DNA of 6,177 nt from DSYF01 sp041181065 (lineage in GTDB: Bacteria; Verrucomicrobiota; Verrucomicrobiia; Limisphaerales; DSYF01). Under the pieces are notes generated by a model that did no database searches, was not told where the DNA came from, and was given only the letters and a program-made list of their open reading frames with translations. Made by a program: the position numbers and the translations under genes. The DNA lies in the NCBI GenBank assembly GCA_041181065.1, contig JBEGQI010000294.1:1-6177 (forward strand), given 5' to 3'. Below, in pieces: positions 1 through 5,446 of this stretch; the stretch's first letter is position 1, and every line of letters begins with the position of its first letter.

Positions 1-507
1 CAACCCACACCTCAAGTCGCCATCATCATGGGCAGCGATTCCGACTGGCCCACGCTCAAACCTGCCGCCGACGCCTGCGCGGAATTCGGCATCGCCACCG
101 AAGTGCGCGTCGTCTCGGCGCATCGCACGCCGGAAGCGATGTTGCGTTACGCGAAGACCGCCGCCGGTCGCGGCCTGCGCGTCATCATCGCCGGCGCGGG
201 CGGTGCGGCGCATCTGCCCGGCATGGTCGCAAGCCTCACGCCGTTGCCCGTCATCGGCGTGCCCGTCGAAAGCAAATCACTCAAGGGCCTCGACTCGCTG
301 CTGTCCATCGTGCAGATGCCTGGCGGCGTGCCCGTCGCGACGGTCGCCATCGGCGGCGGACGCAACGCCGGATTGCTCGCCGTGCAAATCCTTGGCGCGA
401 GCGATGCGAAACTCCGCGCGCGCGTCAGCGAATTCAAACGGAAACTCGCTGCGGAATCGGAAGCGAAGAATCGCCGGTTACAAACTCAATTGTCCGCGCC
501 GGAGTGA
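1..507 (+). CDS. purE: PurE, N5-carboxyaminoimidazole ribonucleotide mutase (5' end cut by window)
   Basis: This is the catalytic subunit of AIR carboxylation in de novo purine synthesis. It converts N5-CAIR, made by PurK from AIR, bicarbonate and ATP, into CAIR in the cytoplasm. The frame is open from base 1, and the residues before the first ATG (VAII, then MGSDSDW) already belong to the conserved first beta strand. The ATG at 28 is therefore internal, and only a few N-terminal residues are missing. Family signatures in order are GSDSDW, SAHRTP (with the catalytic His), AGAGGAAHLPG, PVIGVP and LLSIVQMPGGVPVATVAIG. These fit class I (bacterial mutase) PurE, and the visible 168 residues match the usual length of about 165. 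No purK is visible; it could lie upstream. The stop is 81 bases before the carbonic anhydrase start. Identification is very secure. Confidence 0.97.
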   Translation, partial: QPTPQVAIIMGSDSDWPTLKPAADACAEFGIATEVRVVSAHRTPEAMLRYAKTAAGRGLRVIIAGAGGAAHLPGMVASLTPLPVIGVPVESKSLKGLDSLLSIVQMPGGVPVATVAIGGGRNAGLLAVQILGASDAKLRARVSEFKRKLAAESEAKNRRLQTQLSAPE

Positions 508-515
508 GGAGATTA

Positions 516-530
516 TTCGGTTAATCCGAA
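516..530 (+). other. Small hairpin after purE
   Basis: TTCGG and CCGAA form a perfect 5-bp stem around a TTAAT loop, starting nine bases after the purE stop. No T-run follows, so it is not a textbook intrinsic terminator. It could be a weak terminator, an mRNA-stabilising hairpin or chance. The remaining gap up to 588 is AT-richer than the genes around it. It contains TTGTTG and TAATAC words about 15 bases apart, a poor promoter candidate for the downstream carbon cluster. Confidence 0.3.
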
Positions 531-588
531 GGACAACATAGGAATCGCGACATTGTTGAAACAAACCACTCATTAATACATTACGACC

Positions 589-1347
589 ATGATTAAGACA
601 TCAACCAACATCACGATCAGTTCACTCATCATCGCTGCGGGTCTGTTGACGGGCTGTGCCACCTCCAAACAAGGGCATTGCCCGGCCAAGAATCAGTGCA
701 GCGTGAAATGCGAGTCTGCCGCACCCGCAGCCAAGCTTCCGCCCACGAAGTCCGCGCAGGAGGCGATGACACCAACGGACGCGCTGGCCCAACTCAAGGG
801 GGGTAACGCGCGTTTTGTCGCCGACAAACCGGCCCAGCGTGATTTGACGGCCGAGCGCGCCGCGACGGCTGCAGGCCAGTATCCATTCGCCGTCGTGCTG
901 AGTTGCCTTGATTCGCGGACTTCCAGCGAGTTGATCTTCGACCAGGGCATCGGCGACATCTTCAACGCCCGCATCGCCGGGAACGTGTTGAACGACGATA
1001 TCCTCGGCAGCATGGAGTTCGCCTGCAAAGCCGCGGGTGCGAAGTTGATCGCCGTCGTCGGCCACACGAAGTGCGGCGCGGTAAAAGGTGCATGCACAGG
1101 AGTGGAACTGGGCAACCTCACCGGTTTGCTCGCCAAGATCAAACCTGCTGACGTCGCCGTGCCGGCCGCAGGCGACAAGGGCAGCTACCAGCACGTGGAC
1201 GCCGTCGCACAGGAAAACGTAAAGCTCGTGATGGCACAGATCAAGGAACGCAGCCCGATCCTCGCCGAGATGATCCGCGAGGGCAAAGTGGGCTTGGTTG
1301 GTGGAATGTATGACCTCGAATCCGGCAAGGTGACGTTCCTCGAATAA
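589..1347 (+). CDS. Beta-carbonic anhydrase with lipoprotein signal peptide
   Basis: This predicted zinc enzyme interconverts CO2 and bicarbonate. Residues 1-23 form a lipoprotein signal: a Lys near the N-terminus, a hydrophobic stretch (ISSLIIAAGLL) and lipobox LTGC with lipidated Cys23. The product should be membrane-anchored outside the cytoplasm; Ala at +2 suggests the outer membrane if the E. coli rule applies. A linker (24-57) has three further cysteines (31, 37, 41). The beta-CA domain follows: CLDSR (zinc ligand Cys106, Asp108-Arg110 dyad), RIAGNV, and GHTKCGAVKGA (zinc ligands His159 and Cys162). All catalytic residues are present. At 252 aa it is longer than many beta-CAs because of the leader and linker. 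The ATG at 589 is chosen because it begins the signal peptide; no clear Shine-Dalgarno is seen. The stop lies six bases before the sbtA-like gene, which suggests co-transcription and a role in supplying bicarbonate. The beta-CA call is secure, the lipoprotein call strong, and the localisation inferred. Confidence 0.93.
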   Translation: MIKTSTNITISSLIIAAGLLTGCATSKQGHCPAKNQCSVKCESAAPAAKLPPTKSAQEAMTPTDALAQLKGGNARFVADKPAQRDLTAERAATAAGQYPFAVVLSCLDSRTSSELIFDQGIGDIFNARIAGNVLNDDILGSMEFACKAAGAKLIAVVGHTKCGAVKGACTGVELGNLTGLLAKIKPADVAVPAAGDKGSYQHVDAVAQENVKLVMAQIKERSPILAEMIREGKVGLVGGMYDLESGKVTFLE

Positions 1348-1353
1348 ACCCAC

Positions 1354-2334
1354 ATGGAAATCCTCGACGCGATCCAGGCCAATCTTCTGTCACCCGCAGT
1401 TCTGTTCTTCGCGCTCGGCCTCGTCGCCGCGATCACGAAGAGCGACCTGAAATTCCCCGAGCCGCTCTACGTCGCGCTCACGATCTATCTGCTCGTCGCC
1501 ATCGGTTTCAAAGGCGGCGTCGCCATAGCCGAGGCCGGCCTCGGCAAAATCTGGCTGCCCGCGCTTGCCGCGATGGCGCTCGGCGCGCTCATTCCGCTGT
1601 GGACGTATCCGGTGCTGCGGTTCGGCGGGAAATTTTCCGCCGTGGACGCCGCCGCCATCGCCGCGCACTACGGCTCGGTGAGCGCGGTGACGTTCATTGC
1701 CGCGACCAATTATCTCAAGGCCGTGAACCAGCCCTTCGAGAACTACGCCACCGCGTTCCTCGCCGTGATGGAATCACCCGCGATCCTCGTCGGCGTGGTG
1801 CTCGGCAAACTCGCGACCAGCAAGCGCGGCGGCGTGGACATGACCTCCGTGAAATCCGCGATGCACGAGGCGTTGTTCGGGCGTAGCATCTTCCTGCTTG
1901 TCGGCGCGCTCGTGGTCGGCGCGTTGTGCGGCAAACCCGGCATGGCGAAGGTTGAAGCGTTCTTCGTAACGCCGTTCCAGGGCGTGCTCGCGTTGTTCCT
2001 GCTCGAGATGGGGCTCGTCGCGGGCCGGCGGCTGAGCGACCTGAAAAAGGTCGGGCCGTTCCTGCTCGCGTTCGGCATCGTGATGCCCATGCTGCACGGC
2101 TGCCTCGGCGTGTGGCTCGGCAAACAGACAGGGCTCGAACTCGGCGGCGCGACGTTGCTCGGCGTGCTCGCGGCCAGCGCCAGTTACATCGCCGCGCCTG
2201 CGGCCATCCGCCTCTCGCTGCCGGATGCGAACCCCACGTTCTACCTCACGTCGTCGCTCGCAGTGACGTTTCCGTTCAACATCGCGCTCGGCATCCCGAT
2301 CTACTTCGAAGTCGCGCGCCGCCTTTACGCCTAA
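1354..2334 (+). CDS. sbtA: SbtA-family sodium-dependent bicarbonate transporter
   Basis: This inner-membrane protein of the SbtA family (Pfam Sbt_1, formerly DUF897) is known in cyanobacteria to import bicarbonate with sodium. The 326 residues are mostly hydrophobic, consistent with about ten membrane segments in two repeated halves. Family-like stretches include AHYGSVSAVTF (104-114), MESPAI (139-144), a second-half segment ALFLLEMGLVAGRRL, and the C-terminal run ASASYIAAPAAIRLSLPDANP (from 274) leading into SLAVTFPFNIALGIPIY (301-317). The loop between the halves (about 152-172) is short and basic, and the protein is somewhat shorter than cyanobacterial SbtA (about 370 aa). It starts six bases after the anhydrase stop and ends twelve bases before an SbtB-like gene, the classic partner order. 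The family is highly likely. Bicarbonate as substrate is inferred from family and neighbours; other small anions are possible in non-cyanobacterial members. Confidence 0.93.
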   Translation: MEILDAIQANLLSPAVLFFALGLVAAITKSDLKFPEPLYVALTIYLLVAIGFKGGVAIAEAGLGKIWLPALAAMALGALIPLWTYPVLRFGGKFSAVDAAAIAAHYGSVSAVTFIAATNYLKAVNQPFENYATAFLAVMESPAILVGVVLGKLATSKRGGVDMTSVKSAMHEALFGRSIFLLVGALVVGALCGKPGMAKVEAFFVTPFQGVLALFLLEMGLVAGRRLSDLKKVGPFLLAFGIVMPMLHGCLGVWLGKQTGLELGGATLLGVLAASASYIAAPAAIRLSLPDANPTFYLTSSLAVTFPFNIALGIPIYFEVARRLYA

Positions 2335-2346
2335 AAAGTTTTCGCC

Positions 2347-2649
2347 ATGAACCTGCACCCAATGAAACTGGTCACGATTGTCTGCGAAGCCTACGCGCAG
2401 GACGCCGTCACGAAACTGTTGCGCGAGATCGGCGCGCACGGCTGGACGAGCTTCGCCGTGGAAGGCGACGGCTCACAAGGCAAACGCCCCGCCGACATCC
2501 GCGAATTCGCCAACGTGCAGATCGAAGTCGTGCTGCAACCCGACACCGCCACGCGCCTGCTGGAAAGACTGGAACAGGACTTTTTCCCGCGCTACGCGAT
2601 GATCGCCTTCGAATCCGACGTCCGCGTCCTGCGCCGGGAGAAGTTTTGA
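2347..2649 (+). CDS. sbtB: SbtB-like PII family regulator of SbtA
   Basis: This 100-residue protein has a PII-type ferredoxin-like fold pattern. Strand KLVTIVCEA comes first, then helix AQDAVTKLLREIGA. The HGWTSFAVEGDGSQGKR segment (31-46) begins the T-loop region; GWT followed by EGxGxxGxR is typical of SbtB and related PII-like proteins. Strand NVQIEVVLQ, a second helix (DTATRLLERLEQDFF) and a final strand follow. In cyanobacteria SbtB binds adenine nucleotides including cAMP and docks on SbtA. The position directly after sbtA supports the same job here. The chain ends at REKF and lacks the C-terminal Cys-containing CGPEGC loop of cyanobacterial SbtB. Two starts are possible, 2347 or the in-frame ATG at 2362. 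The first leaves five residues before the first strand, as family members usually have, and is preferred. No clear Shine-Dalgarno precedes either. Confidence 0.88.
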   Translation: MNLHPMKLVTIVCEAYAQDAVTKLLREIGAHGWTSFAVEGDGSQGKRPADIREFANVQIEVVLQPDTATRLLERLEQDFFPRYAMIAFESDVRVLRREKF

Positions 2650-2664
2650 CGGGGAATTCGCAAC

Positions 2665-2691
2665 CACGAAATACACGAAACACACGAATGA
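2665..2691 (+). repeat. Three 9-base tandem units, CACGAAATA type
   Basis: Three consecutive 9-base units, CACGAAATA, CACGAAACA and CACGAATGA, start 15 bases after the sbtB stop. A degenerate relative lies on the opposite strand at about 3940-3963 and reads ACCACAAATGGACACGAAAC. The same word in two separate gaps suggests a dispersed intergenic repeat of this genome, not coding sequence. Confidence 0.6.
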
Positions 2692-2692
2692 T

Positions 2693-2723
2693 CGTAGCGG
2701 CGGGCATCCTGCCTGCCGCTACG
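2693..2723 (+). terminator. Long hairpin between convergent genes (terminator or REP-like palindrome)
   Basis: CGTAGCGGCGGGCA (2693-2706) and TGCCTGCCGCTACG (2710-2723) form a 14-bp stem around a TCC loop. On the + strand the single imperfection becomes a G-U wobble, so the RNA stem would be fully paired. It lies between the stops of sbtB (+, 2649) and the nuclease gene (-, 2726), where a two-way terminator would be expected. No T-run follows on either side, so it may instead be a dispersed REP-like palindrome acting as a transcription or decay barrier. Confidence 0.65.
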
Positions 2724-2725
2724 GA

Positions 2726-3868
2726 CTATTCATTCGTCAAACCACGTTCCAAATCCGCCACGCTCGGCAGCGCGCCTCGCAATTGCTTCGGCAGCGACTC
2801 CACCAGCCGCGTTTTCCACTCGGCTACGCCGATGGGCTTTTTCACGTCGCGCAAGGCATACTCCACCGTCAACCTGTTCTTTTCCTTGCACAGCAGGAGG
2901 CCGATGGTTGGTTGATCGGTTGTGTGCCGCAGTTGTTCATCAACGGCGGTCAGGTAGAAGTTCATCTTCCCGGCGAACTCCGGTTTGAAGCCCTCCATCT
3001 TCAAATCGATCACCACGAAGCAACGCAGCTTCAAGTGGTAAAACAGCAGGTCGAGGTAGTAGTCTTCGCCGCCGATTTCCAGATGCACCTGCCGCCCGAC
3101 GAAAGCAAAGCCCACGCCCAACTCCACCAGAAATTTCTGGATGTGCGCCGTCAATCCCTGTTCCAGTTCCCGCTCGCGCGCCTCGAGGGACAGCGTGAGG
3201 AAGTCGAAGGTGTAAGGGTCTTTCAACACTTGTTGCGCCAGATCGGATTGTGCCGGAGGCAATGTTTGGGCGAAGTTTGTCACCGCCTTGCCGGCCCGCT
3301 TGTGGGCTTGGGCTTCGATCTGCACGGTCAGGACGGTGCGACTCCAACCGTGTTCGATGGTGTGCCGCATATACCAGGTGCGAACAGCGCGATCCTTCAC
3401 TTTTTCCATGAGGATGACGTGATGAAACCAAGGCAAGTTTGCCACGAGCGGTGGCAAAATTGCGGGAGTGGTTAATTGTGCCGCAGCCTGCGGCCCAATT
3501 GGGGCAGAGTTGCCCGCGGACAATTGTGCCGCAGGTGGCGGCATAATTGGAAAGCCCTCTGGATACTCGCGGTAAAAGGCGATCATCCGTTTAAGATTTC
3601 GCTCCGAGAACCCCTTTAACTCCGGGAACTCCGCATGCAAATCAGCGGCCAGTCTCGGAATTACGCCCGCGCCCAAGCCTTCTTTCGCCTGCTGTTGTGC
3701 TATGCGATGCCCAATCTGCCAGTAGAGCCACACCAGATGGGCGTTCACCGACAACGCCGCTTTCACCTGCGCGGCACGCACGCGGGACTTCAGCTCCGCC
3801 AACAATGGCCCGTAACCAACCGGCACTGCGGTCGCCGCGCTCACCGGTTTCTGAGTTCGCTTGCTCAT
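2726..3868 (-). CDS. DUF1016/YhcG-type PD-(D/E)xK nuclease domain protein
   Basis: This 380-residue cytoplasmic protein has the YhcG/DUF1016 layout. The N-terminal domain (about 20-102) contains VNAHLVWLYWQIGHRI and GFSERNLKRMIAFYREYP. A Pro/Ala/Gln-rich linker (about 103-142) follows. The C-terminal domain opens with LPWFHHVILMEKVKD and carries the nuclease core: E264, D273 in YLDLLFYH, D288-L-K290 in VVIDLK, then PEFAGKMNFYL. This matches the PD-(D/E)xK arrangement with the catalytic acids and lysine intact. Family members are often annotated as putative endonucleases and found near restriction, toxin or mobile genes; the physiological role is poorly defined. The start at 3868 (MSKRTQKP) is preferred. 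The frame stays open to 4006, but that 46-residue extension crosses dispersed repeat sequence (MDTKHEK is encoded by the CACGAAACA-type repeat). The gene stands alone, convergent with sbtB, which suggests an independently acquired insertion. Nuclease activity is inferred from the motifs. Confidence 0.9.
   Translation of the reverse strand: MSKRTQKPVSAATAVPVGYGPLLAELKSRVRAAQVKAALSVNAHLVWLYWQIGHRIAQQQAKEGLGAGVIPRLAADLHAEFPELKGFSERNLKRMIAFYREYPEGFPIMPPPAAQLSAGNSAPIGPQAAAQLTTPAILPPLVANLPWFHHVILMEKVKDRAVRTWYMRHTIEHGWSRTVLTVQIEAQAHKRAGKAVTNFAQTLPPAQSDLAQQVLKDPYTFDFLTLSLEARERELEQGLTAHIQKFLVELGVGFAFVGRQVHLEIGGEDYYLDLLFYHLKLRCFVVIDLKMEGFKPEFAGKMNFYLTAVDEQLRHTTDQPTIGLLLCKEKNRLTVEYALRDVKKPIGVAEWKTRLVESLPKQLRGALPSVADLERGLTNE
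3474..3549 (-). repeat. Cluster of AATTG-bounded palindromes inside the nuclease gene
   Basis: Two related imperfect palindromes sit 48 bases apart. The first has 13-base arms (3474-3486 and 3488-3500) around one base, with one mismatch. The second has 12-base arms (3521-3532 and 3538-3549) around five bases, with one mismatch. Both begin with AATTGTGCCGCAG, an exact 13-base direct repeat. AATT occurs at 3474, 3497, 3522 and 3545, dividing the stretch into three units of 23-25 bases. The 48-base offset keeps frame, so the repeat appears in the protein as PPAAQL and PQAAAQL within the interdomain linker (residues 107-132). Confidence 0.75.
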
Positions 3869-4159
3869 GCTGGGAGATGCTATCAAGCGCTGAACTGTCT
3901 GCAAAGCCGCGGTGCTACATCTGTGAAAAACCCCTTTCTCATGTTTCGTGTCCATTTGTGGTTCGCCCCTGCGTCTCTGCGGGTTACTTCTACCACACTT
4001 CGGCAATTCCTATGGGTCGCTTCCGAAAGTCCGATTAGTGCGGGCGCACAGCTTGGTTAAATTCTCCGCGTCTCGATGATGTGGCTTGCGGACGGGCGCG
4101 CAAAGGGCGCGACGCGGTGGGCCGCACGCGAGGGATGACCCAATAACACGATTGAACAC
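3869..4159. other. 291-base divergent gap with dispersed repeats
   Basis: This gap separates the divergent nuclease and protease genes. Three repeat-like pieces are visible. The first, on the minus strand at 3940-3983, is the CACGAAACA-type word preceded by CCCGCAGAGACGCAGGGGCG. The second is the 4025-4046 element listed separately. The third is a GAGACGCGGAGAATTTAA word on the minus strand at about 4058-4075, related to the CGCAGAGACGC piece. A GC-rich tract (about 4090-4134) has small stems such as CGCGC/GCGCG. I see no convincing promoter box, RNA gene or coding signal. The minus frame open to 4006 here looks like read-through of the repeats. Confidence 0.5.
4025..4046 (+). promoter_or_regulatory. 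Duplicated leader element, copy 1 (upstream of the protease gene)
   Basis: The 15 bases GAAAGTCCGATTAGT (4025-4039) recur exactly at 5389-5403. Both copies are followed by a CGGGCG arm. GTCCG can pair with CGGGC (one G-U) to make a 5-bp hairpin with a 7-base loop starting ATTAGT. It lies 113 bases before the protease ATG. A second stretch just before that ATG (ACGATTGAACA) also resembles sequence before the TerC start (ACGGTTGAACA). Its function is unknown; a regulatory RNA structure or a dispersed repeat are both possible. Confidence 0.45.
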
Positions 4160-5377
4160 ATGAACACAAAAACGAAATCCGGCATGGGCTGGTCGCTTCA
4201 TCTGGGGCGCTGGCTGGGCATTGATGTTTATCTGCATTTCACCTTCCTGCTGCTGCTCGCGTTCATCGGGCTCAGCCAAGGCTTGGTCGGGCGCAGTCTC
4301 GACGCGGCGCTCGGCGGGGTGCTGTTCTTTGGCGGGCTTTTCTTCTGCGTGTTGCTGCATGAATACGGCCACGCGCTGGCGGCGCGGCGTTACGGCATCG
4401 CGACGCGCGACATCACGCTGCTGCCTATCGGCGGCGTGGCGCGGCTCGAACGCATGCCGGAGAAGCCATCGCAGGAATTTGTCGTGGCGCTCGCCGGCCC
4501 GGCGGTGAACGTCGTCATCGCGACCGGCCTGTTCGTGGGCTTGAAGCTTGGCGGTTGGTGGCAGCCGCTCAGTTCGTTGAGCGCGAGCAGCGGCAACATT
4601 TTCGAGCGGTTGCTCGTGGCGAATGTGTTCCTCGTGTTGTTCAACCTGCTGCCGGCGTTTCCGATGGACGGCGGGCGCGTGTTGCGCGCGTTGCTGGCGA
4701 TGAAGTTGAATTACACTCGCGCCACCCGTATCGCGGCGCGGATCGGCCAGGGCATGGCGGTGTTGTTCGGTTTCGCGGGGCTGTTCGGCAATCCGATGCT
4801 GCTGCTCATCGCGCTGTTCGTGTGGGTGGGCGCGGCGCAGGAGGCCACGGCGACCGAGATGAAGTCGTCGCTCAGCGGCGCGACGGTGCGCGAGGCGATG
4901 CTCACGGATTTCAAGACGCTTGCGCCGGGCGACTCGTTGCGCGAAGCGACGCGGCTGTTGCTGGCGGGTTCGCAACAGGATTTCCCGGTGGTGGACCGCG
5001 AGGCGCTCGTGGGCATGCTCACGCATCGCGATCTCTTCGTGGCGTTGCGCGAGCGCGGCGAGCACACGGTGGTTGCCGAAGTGATGCGCTGCGAATTCGC
5101 CACGCTGACGGCGACTGAGCCGCTAGAGGTGGCGCTTGTGCCGGAGAACGTGGAGAAAGGTCTCGCCATGCCGGTGTTGGATGGCGGGCGGCTCATCGGC
5201 CTGGTCACGGCGGAGAACGTGGGCGAGTTCTTCATGATCCGCTCGGCGCTGCTGGCGCGCGGGGATCGCACTGAACCGCCGTCCGCGCCGCCGCGTTTGC
5301 CGCCGGTGCTGGCCGTGCCGCCGATCATTCGCGCGCCGGGCGGGACGACGTTGTCGCCTCAGTTCGGCAAATCCTAA
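4160..5377 (+). CDS. Site-2-type intramembrane zinc metalloprotease with CBS pair (M50 family)
   Basis: This 405-residue inner-membrane protease of the S2P/SpoIVFB group should cut membrane-embedded substrates. After a short cytoplasmic start and TM1 (about 22-40), the second hydrophobic segment carries the zinc site HEYGH (67-71: ligands His67 and His71, catalytic Glu68). LLPIGGVARLERMP (88-100) and LAGPAVN (111-117) follow, as in SpoIVFB-like members. NLLPAFPMDGGR (162-173) supplies the third ligand, Asp170. Another hydrophobic stretch (about 196-225) precedes two CBS repeats (about 240-298 and 303-360), which in this family commonly bind adenine nucleotides and adjust activity. A Pro-rich tail (372-395) ends the chain. 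All catalytic residues are present. The ATG at 4160 is the first after an in-frame stop at 4136. No clear Shine-Dalgarno is seen. No substrate such as an anti-sigma factor is visible nearby. The next gene, TerC-like, is 69 bases downstream and may be co-regulated. Confidence 0.94.
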   Translation: MNTKTKSGMGWSLHLGRWLGIDVYLHFTFLLLLAFIGLSQGLVGRSLDAALGGVLFFGGLFFCVLLHEYGHALAARRYGIATRDITLLPIGGVARLERMPEKPSQEFVVALAGPAVNVVIATGLFVGLKLGGWWQPLSSLSASSGNIFERLLVANVFLVLFNLLPAFPMDGGRVLRALLAMKLNYTRATRIAARIGQGMAVLFGFAGLFGNPMLLLIALFVWVGAAQEATATEMKSSLSGATVREAMLTDFKTLAPGDSLREATRLLLAGSQQDFPVVDREALVGMLTHRDLFVALRERGEHTVVAEVMRCEFATLTATEPLEVALVPENVEKGLAMPVLDGGRLIGLVTAENVGEFFMIRSALLARGDRTEPPSAPPRLPPVLAVPPIIRAPGGTTLSPQFGKS

Positions 5378-5388
5378 CGATGGCAACT

Positions 5389-5411
5389 GAAAGTCCGATT
5401 AGTCCCGGGCG
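5389..5411 (+). promoter_or_regulatory. Duplicated leader element, copy 2 (upstream of the TerC gene)
   Basis: This copy has GAAAGTCCGATTAGT followed by CCCGGGCG, in the 69-base gap between the protease stop and the TerC ATG. The GTCCG/CGGGC stem is kept, with the loop one base longer than in copy 1. The loop ATTAG could also pair with CTGAT at 5418-5422 (one G-U), which would give a small pseudoknot. That second pairing is much weaker in copy 1. The element ends 35 bases before the start codon, so it would lie in the 5' leader of any TerC transcript reading through from the protease gene. Confidence 0.45.
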
Positions 5412-5446
5412 AAAAGCCTGATACGGTTGAACAACATTTAAGAACT

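Noticed and set aside
28..507. purE starting at the ATG at 28
   Set aside because: The frame is open to base 1 and the residues before this ATG form the conserved first strand (VAII before MGSDSDW), so the true start is outside the window.
622..1353. Minus-strand open frame opposite the carbonic anhydrase
   Set aside because: It covers the same DNA as a well-supported beta-carbonic anhydrase, and its own translation shows no recognisable domain or membrane pattern.
2112..2915. Plus-strand open frame spanning the sbtA end, sbtB and the convergent gap
   Set aside because: It is Arg-rich, overlaps two well-supported genes in another frame and reads through the intergenic hairpin.
3458..3549. 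CRISPR-like array from regularly spaced AATT words
   Set aside because: Units are only 16-25 bases, there are no long identical repeats with unique spacers, and the stretch is coding.
3869..4006. 46-residue N-terminal extension of the nuclease protein
   Set aside because: The extension is encoded by dispersed repeat sequence and has no family match; the ATG at 3868 gives a normal N-terminus.
4010..5065. Long minus-strand open frame (351 codons) opposite the protease gene
   Set aside because: Its translation is Arg/His/Gln-rich low-complexity, typical of the shadow of a GC-rich gene, and the + strand gene has clear catalytic motifs.
5378..5446. yybP-ykoY manganese riboswitch before the TerC gene
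   Set aside because: Such riboswitches often precede TerC/Alx genes, but the gap is only 69 bases and I do not recognise the conserved core of that class.
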